A stretch of 64,000 bases of DNA from contig JBANSL010000013.1 of assembly GCA_037127255.1 (NCBI GenBank), positions 56,073,688 through 56,137,687 of the forward strand. Reading direction: 5' to 3'. Positions 33,256 to 44,041 of the stretch are shown here, piece by piece (position 1 is the stretch's first letter; the number at the start of each line of letters is the position of its first letter). The notes under the pieces are model-generated. The model was not told the DNA's origin and searched no databases. It worked only from the letters and a program-made list of their open reading frames with translations. Origin of the DNA: Persicaria tinctoria. Its lineage: Eukaryota; Streptophyta; Magnoliopsida; Caryophyllales; Polygonaceae. The position numbers and the translations under genes were made by a program.

Positions 33256-34148
33256 AGTTGCTTTTGGTTGATTTGCTTTGAGATTTTATTTACTAACCTA
33301 CGTAGATATTAATTTGGTTGTTGAGATCTTCAAGGGATTTAATTTGACCAAGCCTTCAGCCTTCAACGTTTCAAATCAATCAAAATCTCAAGCGTAGCTT
33401 CCGGAACACGCTTTTGAATTACAAGTTCTTCTCTCCGTAAGTATCGCAACGTCTCTCAACAAATCAGGCGCCCAAAGTTCAAACGTTCGATTCAATTCAA
33501 ACTCGGATGGGCTGGCCTTTATAAGGAGACCAAGAGGATGGCAGTCGATACAAGCTTCACCCCTTGCGCATACAAGTTCTCCTGCACTCCTTTGTCTCCT
33601 ACAACACCGATCTCACATCTCTCCTTGCTTGAGCGTTTTATTTCTTTGAGTGTGTGAGATTTACATTGAGCTTTACCGTACAATTCATTAGGGTTATACT
33701 AAGGGTTACCCAAACGTATAAGATACTCTGGTATCTATAGGACTTTGTTTCACTGTTGTGTTTGAGTTGCTAGATAGGAAGTGTGAGGATTCTAAGTTTA
33801 GAAGAGGGAAGGTTTTCTAAAGGTTGTATCTAGAACTCATAAAAAAAAGTGAAATAAAGTTGTGTTGAATCCTACGGGTTGGATAACCCCAGGCGGGGAA
33901 GTAGGCAAGGTTGTGTCGAATCTCGTTAACATATCATGTGTCCTTTTCTTATTGCACTTTGTCTTTATTTTTTTCGCGCATTTGTTTTGCTTGCTATTCG
34001 TTATTTTATTCTTAACTCGTTTCTATGTTTCAGATAAGGTCTTATCTCTGGTGGTAAGGTCTTATAGTTTCTGATATTGCGAAAAATTGGCATCTCTGGT
34101 GGTAAGGTCTTACAGTTTCTATTCATCCGCCATTTTAGAGTATTTGTT
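33256..34148 (+). repeat. Degenerate copia-type LTR
   Basis: The block AGGCGGGGAAGTAGGC...GTCGAATCTCGT at 33892-33926 matches the conserved block in the LTRs of A, B and D, in B's orientation. Before it lies a transcription-leader-like stretch. Afterwards two 48-bp-spaced copies of TCTCTGGTGGTAAGGTCTTA occur at 34045 and 34093. I see no primer site or gag. Confidence 0.5.
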
Positions 34149-34150
34149 TA

Positions 34151-34389
34151 CTCCATCTGTTCAAAAATATAAGTCCTTTTAGGCTGGGATTTTTGTTTGA
34201 AAATACAAGTCCTTTTAAGTTTTCTGGGTATTTGGATATGAGAATTGTTACTTTTTGACTTTTTGCTCAAATTGTATTGGTTGATTAGGATTTTGGATAA
34301 TTAATTAGGGGTATAAATGGAATAAGTTTATAATGTCCTTAATTTGTGTGTAAATGTCTAAAATGACTTATATTTTTGAACGGAGGTAG
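34151..34389. mobile_element. Stowaway-like MITE (239 bp)
   Basis: The terminal inverted repeats read CTCCATCTGTTC and CTACCTCCGTTC, both followed by AAAAATATAAGTC, with TA on each side (34149-34150 and 34390-34391). This is the Tc1/mariner-derived Stowaway pattern. It has no coding capacity. Confidence 0.88.
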
Positions 34390-34391
34390 TA

Positions 34392-35340
34392 CTATTTATC
34401 TGCCTATTCCGCACTTTAGAGGGATGAAGTTTCTAGGGTTAGCGGTACGAAGAAGGGATTTAAGAGGTTCCCACAGTTTATTTTCATCGAAAGGGAGAGT
34501 TACTCGAACATGATCGGTTCTGTAGGCTCGTACCTTTGTATTCTTGTTCTAAAGACATAGGAAACCATGTACAATATAATTTTTTTTTTAATGAATAGAT
34601 AAGAATTCGAGAAATCATATAAACGTATTAGTACTAATTAGTGTTAGAGTTGTCAATCACAATATTATTAACCAATAGAAAAAATTTTATCTTCTACTTA
34701 ATCAATGTTAAGATAATATTCCAGTTTTCTATAATATTTTACACTTTGTTAGACATGTGTTTTGGAGTGAAATTCCATTGTTCATTAAAAGTTGTTAAAT
34801 ACACTTACCAAATTATTTGTTATGGGAATATCAAATCGGCAGCTCATATAAAAAAAGGAATACAAAATTGGTGGCAACAATCACCAAAAAGTAGAGACGA
34901 GTCTATATATATATATGCTAGATGTGGTACACATCAAATGCACTATTTTATCATACTAAAAGGTCATACGTCGAAGCATACAAGATATGACAATAGCCGA
35001 TTATGCAAAAGATGCAATGGCGGCTCACCTGACTCGGTTAGCAACACCCGAGGAGACCACAAATTCAACAGCTTTGGGGAAAGTCTCCGCCCCAAAATAT
35101 AATCTCTTGGTTCAAGCCTTTGTAGGGATTTGTTCATTCGTAAAAGCAAGTCAAGGTTGATTAGTTAGTAATCAAGATTCATAAAAAAAATCATAGAATT
35201 TGGCTTCAATTTAGCAGATTTAGTAATATTGAGCTTTCAATGGGCTGAGAGAGAAAATGCTCAAGCCCAACCTGAGTGGAGAGGAGGCAGTTTTGGGCCT
35301 TTTAACTAAGACAAAAAAAAACTAAAATCAAATAAATGAA
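34392..35340. other. Unassigned region with one 66-codon open frame
   Basis: Mostly AT-rich. On the plus strand, about 34960-35160, a frame without Met reads VIRRSIQDMTIADYAKDAMA and AHLTRLATPEE before a stop. It is more protein-like than its surroundings, but I cannot identify it and see no partner exon. Confidence 0.3.
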
Positions 35341-36098
35341 AAGGGTAAATTGCAGTAAACAACCTTAACATATGTCAATGACATATGTTCAAAATCACCC
35401 CTACTATATAAGGTTACCGAAAACCACCCTGTATAATACTTCCATTACTAATTGACTACCCTTGTTAATTTTCCGTCTAAAATTCAGTCAAGTGTGAGAA
35501 AGTGCAATTTTACCCCTTATATTTAATGTAAATTTAAAAAAAAAAAAAATTAAGAGTGAAATGGAGGGTCTCCACTGTAGCCGCCAGCATCTACCTCCCC
35601 AGTCCCAACGCTCGCTACTGCTGACCAGGGACCACCGCCTCCCCCACACTCGCAGCCACTGACCACCTTATCTCTCTCGTTCGCAGGGATCGGTCACCGA
35701 CTACTGATTCTCCTCCTCGTTTGCGGTGACAACCTCTATCTCCTCCTCGATTGCAGTCGCTGCTCTCAGTCTCAGATCCACCATTGTTACTGGTATAACC
35801 TCCTTACAAACTTGAACCAAATTGATCCACGTAAATTAGTGTTTAGCAAATTCTAGAATAGAACTCTAAAATCCATAAATATCCTTGTCTAATTCGTACA
35901 AAAGCCCCAATCTTTTTAGTATGAATTTGCGAAAAAATAGTAATTTTTTAAACTTAACATAATTTGGATGGAAAATTAAGAGAGGTGGTTGATTGCTAAC
36001 GGTAATGTTATTAAGGGTGATTTTCATTAAATAGGTATATAGGGAGTGATTTTGAGCAATATAACATATTTTAAGGGTGGTTTTACGGAGTTTGCCCT
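35341..36098. mobile_element. Second Mutator-like TIR element with a GC-rich core
   Basis: The ends AGGGTAAATTGCAGTAAAC and, inverted, AGGGCAAACTCCGTAAAACC match each other and resemble the ends of the 32.4-kb element. I could not find a convincing 9-bp duplication. The core at about 35560-35800 is C-rich (CCGCC, CCACC, CTCCTCCTCG words), unlike the AT-rich arms, which could mean a captured gene fragment. No protein domain is recognisable in it. Confidence 0.6.
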
Positions 36099-36560
36099 CA
36101 GAAAAAGTAACTGATTGTTATCGGGAAAACCATGGCTGCAGTTTGGGTTTTACATACGGATAGGAGTTAGGCCAAACATATGTAGTGTTTGGGCCATAGT
36201 GATTGGGTTGATTAGGGCCTATAGCTAGAGGCCTACAGCGATTGGGCCGAGTAAAGCTAATAAAGGGAGTCCAGCTAGCTGAGTTCATACGTGTATAAAT
36301 GCAGGAGTATATTGTTTAATTTGTTCATGGGCATCAATTGAGAGTTTGCCTCCCCTATTCCCCTTTCTTCAACCTCTCTTTTCTCTCCCTTTCTCAAACT
36401 CTCAATCTCAGATTCCTCAAGATCCTGACAATCGGCATGAACAAACACATTAAAAAAAAAGTGAATTTGCTAAATTTACCTTAGGAAAATCTAATTAGAT
36501 AATTAGATCATTCCATAAAAATTAGGTGAGATGTACATTCATCCAAATAGAGTATTAATG
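36099..36560. other. Unassigned, promoter- or LTR-like
   Basis: It has TATAAATG at about 36294, then a pyrimidine-rich leader-like stretch (36345-36420). It might be an LTR remnant beginning TGTTATCGGG near 36117, but I found no partner LTR or duplication. Confidence 0.3.
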
Positions 36561-37780
36561 GTCAATGGTCAACTGTTTAACCGTTGACTGGTCAACTTTG
36601 ATCGACTTAATTGGATTTTTTTGTGATGCTATTTTTTTACCGTTAACCACTGATGTCTCTTTTTATGCCATTTTTTTACCGTGATGTTATTTTTTCAAAT
36701 TAGTGTTTTAATGCCAATTTTGATGACATTTTTCTCTTTGATGTGATGCCACTTTTTTCAAAGTAATGTTTTGATGTCATTTTTCTAATGTAGTTATTTG
36801 ATTCCATTTTTTTTATTGGAACAATAACAATAACCCAGTATATATCTCGTGATTAAGTGGGGTTTGGGGGCCAGAATGTACGCACTCTTTCCTCGAACTA
36901 GTCGAGAGAGTGTTTCCAATAGACCAAAAAATGACCGAAGAAAGGCACATAAAAGTAGTAGGCATGAAAAATATGAAGAGAGAAGCAAAAAGGCGCAAAG
37001 TATCTTCCGACAGGTTCAGAAGGTTGAGGTCATGTCAGATAACCTCCATCCAACTCTTCTTCGATCTGCCTCTTCCCCTACGGGTAGCTCCAAGATCCAA
37101 ACTGTCACTCCTATGAACCGGTGCCAAAGGTTGTCTCCTCCGCACGTGGCCAAACCAACGCAACCCGGTCTCCCGCATCTTGTCCATGATACTCGTAACT
37201 CCCATCTTGCTCCTTATGTTGACATTTATGATTATGTCAAGTCTTGTGTGCCCACTCATCCATCGCAACATCCTCATCTCAGACACTGACATCTTATGCT
37301 CTTGAGTTTTATTAATAGGCCAACACTCAAGGCCATACAAAAGCGTTGGTCGAACAACCACCTTATAGAACTTCCATTTCAGTTTAACAAGAACTTTCTT
37401 ACTGCAAAGCACACCTGACGCCCTCCTCCATCGCATTTATGATTAAACTTCATTGATGACACATTTGTGATTACGCTTCATTGATACAATCATTTGTGGT
37501 GACCTTTTTATTACATTTTTATACAATTGATGACACAAGCGCATAAAATGTGATTAAACTTCATTGATGACATCTTTTAATGATGACTTTTATTTATTGA
37601 TGACATTTGTGATTATACCTCATTGATCTCAATCATTTGTGATGACATTGTTTGTTGATGACGTTTTTATTCATACAATTGATAACATTTTTATACAATT
37701 GATAACATATGAACATATAATTTGATTACACTTCATTGGTGACAAATTTGTGAGGTCATTTAAGAATCTAATAACATGTA
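36561..37780. repeat. Degenerate short-repeat region (TGATGACATTTTT / CATTGATGACA words)
   Basis: Loosely repeated TGATGTCATTTTT words occur at 36600-36800 and TTCATTGATGACA / TTGTGATTA words at 37438-37760. They are split by the RTE LINE fragment, suggesting the LINE inserted into a pre-existing tandem-like tract. Confidence 0.55.
36820..37436 (-). pseudogene. RTE-clade LINE, C-terminal RT end and 3' tail
   Basis: On the minus strand the frame 37436-37035 reads KFYKVVVRPTLLYGLECW, then MRMLRWMSGHTRLD and GLRWFGHVRRR. This is the conserved end of plant RTE-type reverse transcriptases. It runs into a non-coding tail ending TGGGTTATTGTTATTGTTCC near 36820, like the short-repeat 3' end of RTE LINEs. 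The catalytic RT is missing, as in most 5'-truncated LINE copies. Confidence 0.85.
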
Positions 37781-38066
37781 ATACCACGTAACATGTCTCC
37801 CCTCCTCTTTTTTCCCGGACTTAGGACCGATTGTATACCAAAACACAAGCGAGTTAAAAACATGTTATCACCTAGCTAGCAAGCAATAAACAAAGGGCTA
37901 CATCACTTAGTTAAAAACACGTTGAAGGAGTATATAAATACATGTAGAAAAGAGCACATATATATAATACTATAAAAGCACCAAAGCTCGAATGAAAAGT
38001 AATTTAGCACTTATGTTCCGTTAATTAGTTCTATTAAAACCACTTTTCAATTATGTGTCTTGTGTA
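37781..38066. other. Unassigned AT-rich spacer
   Basis: No gene or repeat relationship seen within the window. Confidence 0.5.
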
Positions 38067-38071
38067 CATAT
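38067..38071. repeat. Target-site duplication CATAT, left of copia C
   Basis: Identical to 41935-41939. Confidence 0.93.
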
Positions 38072-38196
38072 TGTAAGTGTTTGGAGAACTGAGTCCTTAA
38101 CGGATCTCAGAGGTCTACTCCTGTATATATATCAATGGGTGAAAACCCTGAGGGTACAATGGTAACTGTACATGTATAAATAATATAATGCTCACA
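38072..38196 (-). repeat. 3' LTR of copia C (125 bp)
   Basis: Nearly identical to 41810-41934. It contains TATATATAT and TATAAATAATATAA stretches. Confidence 0.93.
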
Positions 38197-38214
38197 TCCT
38201 CCCTCAGTCGCAGC

Positions 38215-38640
38215 TAGAGGTGAGCGAATAGCAAGACTGGAACGAAAAGAAGTGAAAAGAGGAGTAGGTAAGCCTTTTGTGAAAATGTCTGCATACTGAT
38301 GTGCGGAAGGGACATGAAGAACTCGGACCTGGCCTAGGGCGACCTTCTCTCTGACGAAATGGATGTCAATTTCGATATGCTTCGTCCGCTGGTGCTGAAC
38401 TGGGTTCGACGACAGGTAAACAACGGAGACATTATCGCAGTAGACCAGTGTAGCCGATCGAAGGGGAACCCGGAGTTCGCAGAGAAGGTTGCGGAGCCAG
38501 CAGGTCTCAGCGACGGCGTTGGCAACACCACGATACTCAGCCTCGGCACTCGAGCGGGAGATGGTGGCCTGACGCTTGGAGGACCACGAGACCAGATTGT
38601 CGCCCAGGTATACTGCGAAACCAGATGTAGAGCGTCAAAT
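38215..38640 (-). pseudogene. Copia C RNase H, out of frame with RT
   Basis: On the minus strand this segment reads NLVSWSSKRQ, SSAEAEYRGVANAVAETCWL, HIEIDIHFVREKV and ADIFTKGLPTPLF, the copia RNase H and its C-terminus. A frame break near 38640 separates it from the DADWAGC motif of the upstream RT/RNase H frame. Confidence 0.85.
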
Positions 38641-39981
38641 TGCAGGACAACCCGCCCAGTCAGCGTCAGAATAGGCGGTGAGGGAGTCAAACCTGCTGCG
38701 AGCGAGATGTAAACCCATGTCAGAGGTGCCCTTGATGTACCGGATTATCCTCTTGAGCACCTGAAGATGGTGCACGCGGGGATCATGCATGTATAAGCAG
38801 ATCGGCTGTACGACGAAGGCAATGTCCGGTCTGGTGAATGTCAAATACTGGAGAGCACCGGCTAGACTGCGGTAGGCTGTAGGATCCTCAACCTTAGGAC
38901 TGGAGGTAGCGTCGAGCTTGGACTTGCAATTGACAGGGGTGGTGGCGGGTTTGCAAGACGTCATGTCGGCTTTGTCGACGATCTCAAGAGCGTGCTTCTG
39001 CTGATGAAGGAACAGGGTAGTAGGAGTGCGTGACACAGAGATCCCAAGGAAGTAGCTCAGGGAACCGAGATCAGTCATGGCGAACAGGAGAAGATAGGCA
39101 GTGTCAGACCCTGAGTGGAACACAAAAAGGGAGTGATCAGACTGACTGCCCTGAAATCCAATGCCAGTGAGGTACGTGGCGAACCGCTGATACCAGGCGC
39201 GAGGCGCCTGTTTCAACCCATAGAGAGACTTCCGGAGAAGGCAGACGTGAGATGGGCGGGTGCGATCATAGAAGCCTGGCGGCTGATGCATATACACAGT
39301 CTCCTGAAGGTTGTCGTGAAGGAAGGCATTCTTGACGTCAAGCTGATGGATAGGCCAATCCTTAGTAAGGGCGATGCTCAGAACTGTGCGGATGGTAGCC
39401 GGTTTGACGACCGGGCTGAAAGTCTCATCACAGTCAACCCCAACCTCCTGCGACTTGCCGTTGACCACTAGTCGAGCCTTGTGTCGCTCTAGAGTTCCGT
39501 CTGACCTGTACTTATGCTTGAACAACCACATGCAGTTAATGATATTAGTGTCCCGAGGCCTTGGAACGAGGTCCCACGTGCCGTTTTTAATAAGAGCACT
39601 AAACTCATCCATCATGGCGGCTTGCCAGTTCGGGTCCTGTAAGGCCTTGTGGGGTGATTTGGGGAGAGGAGATATGTCGGGAGACGGAGTGAGAAGGTTG
39701 TATTTGGGGTTAGGTTTGAAGATTCCGGACTGCGACCGGGTCTTCATGGAATGGGCGGGGGGTGCAAGCGGAGGTTGGTGGTTAAGTGGGGTTGCCTGCT
39801 GAGGGGGAAAGAGGGGGGCAGGGGGGGTGCGGCGGGGGTGCGGCGGGCGCTGCCAGGGGGGTGTACCCACCGCAAGGGGTGCTGCAGGATGGGCGGGGGG
39901 GGGGGGGGGGTGCGGCGGGGGTGCGGCGGCCGCTTCCAGGGGAGGGGTACCCGTCGCATGTGTTGCGGCGCCCGCCGCCAA
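38635..39981 (-). pseudogene. Copia C reverse transcriptase with deleted catalytic box
   Basis: The frame covers a Pro-rich linker, NGTWDLVPRP, KHKYRSDGTLERHKARLV, QLDVKNAFLHDN (first catalytic Asp), LLRKSLYGLKQAPRAWY, then the start of the palm. At about 39083 the chain passes directly from AYLLLF to AMTDLGSLSYFLG. The roughly 25-30 residues that carry Y[VA]DD in every active copia RT are missing in frame. The connection and start of RNase H follow (TRPDIAF, DADWAGC), then a stop. Without the two catalytic aspartates this RT cannot polymerise. Confidence 0.88.
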
Positions 39982-41597
39982 TCGATTTGGGTGGGGGTTT
40001 TGGGCGAGGGGTTGGTTCCGGATGATGCTTGTTGAAATAGGTGGCGTAGGAGTGGTGGGAATTCGTCAAAATTGGGTGGTGTGGGTGGGTTGGGGACAGC
40101 AGGGGTGGGTGGTGTTGCGAAGGGGAAGGTCTGTTCGTCGAAAATCACATGGCGCGAAGTGACAACCCGATTGGTATCCAAGCGAAGACAACGGTATCCT
40201 CGATGGTGTGGGGAGATGCCCAAGAAGACACATTTAGTGGATCGTGGGGATAGCTTGTGAGGGGCGGTGGCACTCATGTTGGGAAAACAGAGACATCCAA
40301 ACACTCTAATGTGATCGTAAGAGGGGTAGCGCTTGTAGAGTGCCAAGGTTGGGATGGAGTTGCCAATGGCTTTGGATGGAAGTATATTGTGGAGATAGGT
40401 GGCCATGTGAAGCGCCTCAACCCAAAAGGGGAAGGGAAGAGAGGCGTGATGTAGGAGGGTTCTAGTTTTGTCATTGAGGGTGCGGATAATACGTTCTGCT
40501 TTGCCATTTTGTGGAGAGGTTTGAGGACAAGAGAAGCGGAGGGCTATCCCCTGTTGTTGGCAAAAGGAGCGGACGACAGTGTTGTCAAACTCGCCTCCCA
40601 TGTCGTACTGAATAGCCTTGACAGGCAAATTGAATTGAGTGCGGACAAATGTGTGAAAGTTTACAATATGACTTTGTGTTTCCGATTTGTGGCGTAGGGG
40701 AAAAACCCAAACAAAATTAGTGAAATCATCAAGGACAACCAAATAGTATTGAAAACCACTAGCACTCGGAATAGGAGATGTCCACAAGTCACAATGTATA
40801 ATATCAAATGGTGCAAATGTATGGGAATGGGAGAGACTAAAGGGTAGTCTTTTGCTCTTGGTAGTTTGACATGAAGAACAAACGGCGGAGGCCTTATGAC
40901 AAGAAATAAAACGGTTTGAACGGAGAGTGTCCAGGACATGATCGCCAGGGTGTCCTAGACGAGCATGGCAAACGTCCGAACGGAGGTTGATGTTGACAGA
41001 GGGGGCGGCGAGAGGTGTCTGACTGGCTGCGGTGGTTACTGTGTATAGGTCTCCTGAGCTATTGCACCGCATTACTGGGGTGCCCGTACGTAAATCCGTC
41101 ACAAGAAAACCAAACGGGTCAAATTGAATTGCCACGTGATTATCGATGGTGAATTGGCGAACAGAGATAAGGTTTTTGACAATGGCAGGGGCAAGGAGCA
41201 CATTGTTGAGTTTCAAAGGACAGTCAGAGGGTAGGGTAGCAGGGCCCGAACCAACAATTGGAATACGATTTCCGTTCCCGACATAAACCGAAGGCAAAGT
41301 GCTAGAATTAAAAACAGTTTGTAGGTTACCTGGATTGCTCGTCATGTGAGAAGAGGCCCCGGTATCCATATACCAATTTCCGTCCGGCTGCTGAAGACCC
41401 AAAGGGGTTGTGGGTTGCGACAACGACGCCGCTGGTTGTGTTGTAGACAGCGCCTGCGGTGGAGGGTTGGGAACCGGGTAGCAGTAGGGTTGCTGCAGGT
41501 AGGGTAGCGGGTAGCCGGCCCAGGGCTGAGGCCAGTACGGCGAAGGGCTAGGCCGGGTGTCCTCCTTGGATTGTAAGGCTATTTCGTCGGTAGACAT
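39744..41597 (-). pseudogene. Copia C protease-integrase ORF, gag missing
   Basis: A 617-codon frame. About 70 Pro/Gln-rich residues precede the protease active site WYMDTGASSHM (about 75-85). GAG-pre-integrase HARLGHPGDHVL and CSSCQ follow near 225-260. The integrase core has the Asp of HCDLWTS (about 270), the Asp of QYDMGGEF (about 334) and the Glu of QNGKAERIIR (about 370). Capsid and zinc-knuckle regions, normally 250-300 residues before the protease, are absent. The frame runs into a Pro-rich region and is left behind near the poly-G run, where RT continues in another frame. Confidence 0.87.
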
Positions 41598-41798
41598 CGA
41601 GAAGAGGTGGGAGATTGCGGCGGAAGGGAGAAAGAAGGAACAAGGGGGCGGCGGCGGCGGCAGCAGGGGGCGGCGGCTGGCGGCGGCGGCTAGGGCGTGG
41701 CTAGCGGCGACGGCTAGGGATTGCGGCGGCGGTGGCTTGGGGCTGCGGCGGCGTAGTGGATCGTTAGATGTGAAACAAAATTAGGGTTTCACAAAAAA

Positions 41799-41809
41799 GC
41801 CTGATACCA
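41799..41809 (-). other. Primer-binding site of copia C
   Basis: TGGTATCAGGC on the minus strand, directly abutting the LTR; tRNA-Met type. Confidence 0.88.
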
Positions 41810-41934
41810 TGTAAGTGTTTGGAGAACTGAGTCCTTAACGGATCCCAGAGGCCTACTCCTGTATATATATCAATGGGTGAAAACCCTGAGGGTACAATGG
41901 TAACTGTACATGTATAAATAATATAATGCTAACA
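41810..41934 (-). repeat. 5' LTR of copia C (125 bp)
   Basis: Starts TGTTAGCATT and ends CTTACA on the minus strand, same length as the 3' LTR. Confidence 0.93.
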
Positions 41935-41939
41935 CATAT
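41935..41939. repeat. Target-site duplication CATAT, right of copia C
   Basis: Matches 38067-38071. Confidence 0.93.
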
Positions 41940-42785
41940 ATCTACACAAACGTGTCTCTTCTCCTGCTCTTCTTTGTTACCCTCCATTGTTTTCTGTTCC
42001 CAAACTCCCATTCTTCGGCCCAATAGAATAACCAAGCAGAGGAAGAGTCTTGCCTCCCCACGCCGATGACAAAATTTATTTGACAGAGATGCCCAGCGCG
42101 ACGGAACCCTAACCCTAACTTAAACACTGGGGATCGAAAGAGACAATGGAGGTGCGAACCCCTAACCATAGCCCTCAACCTAGTGCAAATTGAGACAGAG
42201 TGGGACGGAGATGGTTGAATAGAAGGAGAGGACTAGGGTGGTGGCGAGGCAGAGTGAGCAAAATCAGTGGTTGATTCCCGTCTTCTTGTTGGATTCTTCT
42301 TTTCACCTTGCTCGATTTCAACATCCAATGCCACTGTATTAAAGACGAAGTTCAGGTCGTCCTTTACTTCCGTTCAATTGGCCAACAAACCATAAATAAC
42401 CCACAAGTTGAATAGAGAAAAGAATCCAACAAGCATAAATCAAAACCCTAATTCCCTCAGGATAAACCCAATTCAAACCCAATTGAACAACCTCACACGT
42501 TGAAGTACCCAGCTAGACAAATTCATATAGCAAATACATAAACCCACATGTTGAAGGACCATCCATGATATGAGTTGGCATGGACTAAGAAAGTAAATAA
42601 ACTTATAAAGGCACAATTGGCTAGACCATACTTGTACCCCCAAACATAATACAGATGTCAAGCTGACGCCATGTCTCGCACGAGCTTGGATTGTAACACA
42701 CTATTTTCATTATTACCCAAACAAGGGCATTATGCTCTCATATTTTATCATCGTCAGTTTTATTATCCATACAAAATTGCATTAA
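41940..42785. other. Unassigned spacer between copia C and D
   Basis: No reading frame with a recognisable domain. Pre-dates both insertions. Confidence 0.5.
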
Positions 42786-42790
42786 CACTG
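42786..42790. repeat. Target-site duplication CACTG, left of copia D
   Basis: Identical to 49304-49308. Confidence 0.94.
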
Positions 42791-43751
42791 TGTTGAAAAC
42801 CGAGATTCGATATAACGAAAGTGATTTATGCGGAAGCGAGAGATAAAGAACGAGAAACTCAAACAAGACATGCAAGAACAACACCGGAGTTTTACGAGGT
42901 TCGGCAAAAGATGCCTACGTCCTCGGGGCCTCAAGAAGCGGCCGAATCCACTAAGTAATTGTTCAACAGAGGGTTACAATCAAGCAATGCAAAGATAAAC
43001 CCTAGATCTAGTATGTACGAGTTTCAGAGATATAGAGAGAAGAAGATCCCCCTGTGTGGGATGACCAGAGTTCGAAAATCGCTTCGAAACTCCCAAACCC
43101 TTGATCTCAAGACGTGAGACAAGCGGCAACCAAAGCCAGGAGCTTAGCCGCGCCACCACCAGGAGATCACCGAGATCAGCCAACGCCTTCGTCTTCACAA
43201 TCGCCGGGGAGGAGCCAGGAACAAACCCTAGAAACCCTAGAAACCCTTTGAGAGCGTTTGAGAAGAGACAGAGGAGAGAGAGAGCTGAATTGAGGATCCA
43301 GAAGCTGCTAGCGAGCTTAAATAGCTAGGTCATCGGATCTCAAGTGAAGCCAAGGCCAAAACGCAGCGCTTCACTCCAATTGACCAGGTCGCCAAGCTCA
43401 CTCCAGCCTAAGAGATCTTTAGGCTTGGAAATGGGCCTAAAGCCCACATATCCGGGTAAGACTTCTTCCATACATATATCATACATATTATACATACATT
43501 ATATACCATAGTTTATACATTATACTCCACAAGTGTTCATTAGACTCGTTAGAGGATCAAGTCGATTTCTCGACTCAATACGACTCAGTCGAGTCTAACT
43601 ATAACTGTGCATCCATGTATACCTAAGTATATAATATATGTTATATGCATACTCATCATACACTCATACATGATTACAAGAACATAACAATATTACATGT
43701 AACACATATGAAAGAAAGACATAGGGAAATATAACACATAGTATTACAACA
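42791..43751 (-). repeat. 3' LTR of copia D
   Basis: 961 bp. Ends TGTTGTAATAC and GGTTTTCAACA on the minus strand. It contains the conserved GAGGACGTAGGC...GCCGAACCTCGT block at 42894-42927. Confidence 0.95.
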
Positions 43752-43849
43752 AATCACCCTCTATTTTTCTAAGTCTTGCTCCAGGCAGACTATAACCTAA
43801 ACAAAAGTGGATTCAAGGCCACTCCGTCATCAGCCCAGTCATGCAAGGA

Positions 43850-44041
43850 TCACCCATGGAAATCCTCCAAATGGAGGAAGTTCCTGCAGAACACAAATTT
43901 TTCATAAGGAACAATTTTAGTGCCAAAATCTGCAGGATTATACTTACCATCAATTTTCTTAACATGTATGACATTATCTTCCACTTTCTCACGAATAAAA
44001 TGGTATCTAACATCAATATGTTTAGTACGCTCATGGTACAT
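43850..44041 (-). pseudogene. C-terminal end of copia D RNase H, shifted frame
   Basis: HERTKHIDVRYHFIREKV, NPADFGTKIVP and CRNFLHLEDF are the usual end of a copia polyprotein. It sits in a different frame from the main ORF, separated by a run of five C at about 44046-44050. One base too many there accounts for the break. Confidence 0.88.

Larger units (their letters stand above)
38072..41934 (-). mobile_element. Copia element C (3863 bp) with 125-bp LTRs
   Basis: Two LTRs of 125 bp, a perfect CATAT duplication, a tRNA-Met primer site (41799-41809) and a polypurine tract (38197-38210). The interior keeps protease, integrase, RT and RNase H but has no gag capsid or zinc knuckle. The RT catalytic box is deleted. 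It is GC-rich compared with its neighbours, with GGC repeats at 41640-41760 and a run of 16 or so G at about 39895-39911. Inferred to be non-autonomous and decayed, though its ends are well preserved. Confidence 0.93.

Noticed and set aside
35332..36107. 9-bp target duplication around the second Mutator-like element
   Set aside because: The flanks (A-rich on both sides) do not match over 9 bases. Any duplication has decayed or the borders are slightly off.
36117..36443. A solo LTR from TGTTATCGGG to CCTGACA
   Set aside because: No duplicated flank, no partner LTR and no primer site; kept only as an unassigned promoter-like region.
40661..40939. Extra frames within copia C integrase
   Set aside because: Shadows of the integrase frame; no independent support.
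42106..42120. Telomere-like CCCTAACCCTAAC
   Set aside because: Only two units, and the plant telomere unit is CCCTAAA. Chance or a degenerate motif.
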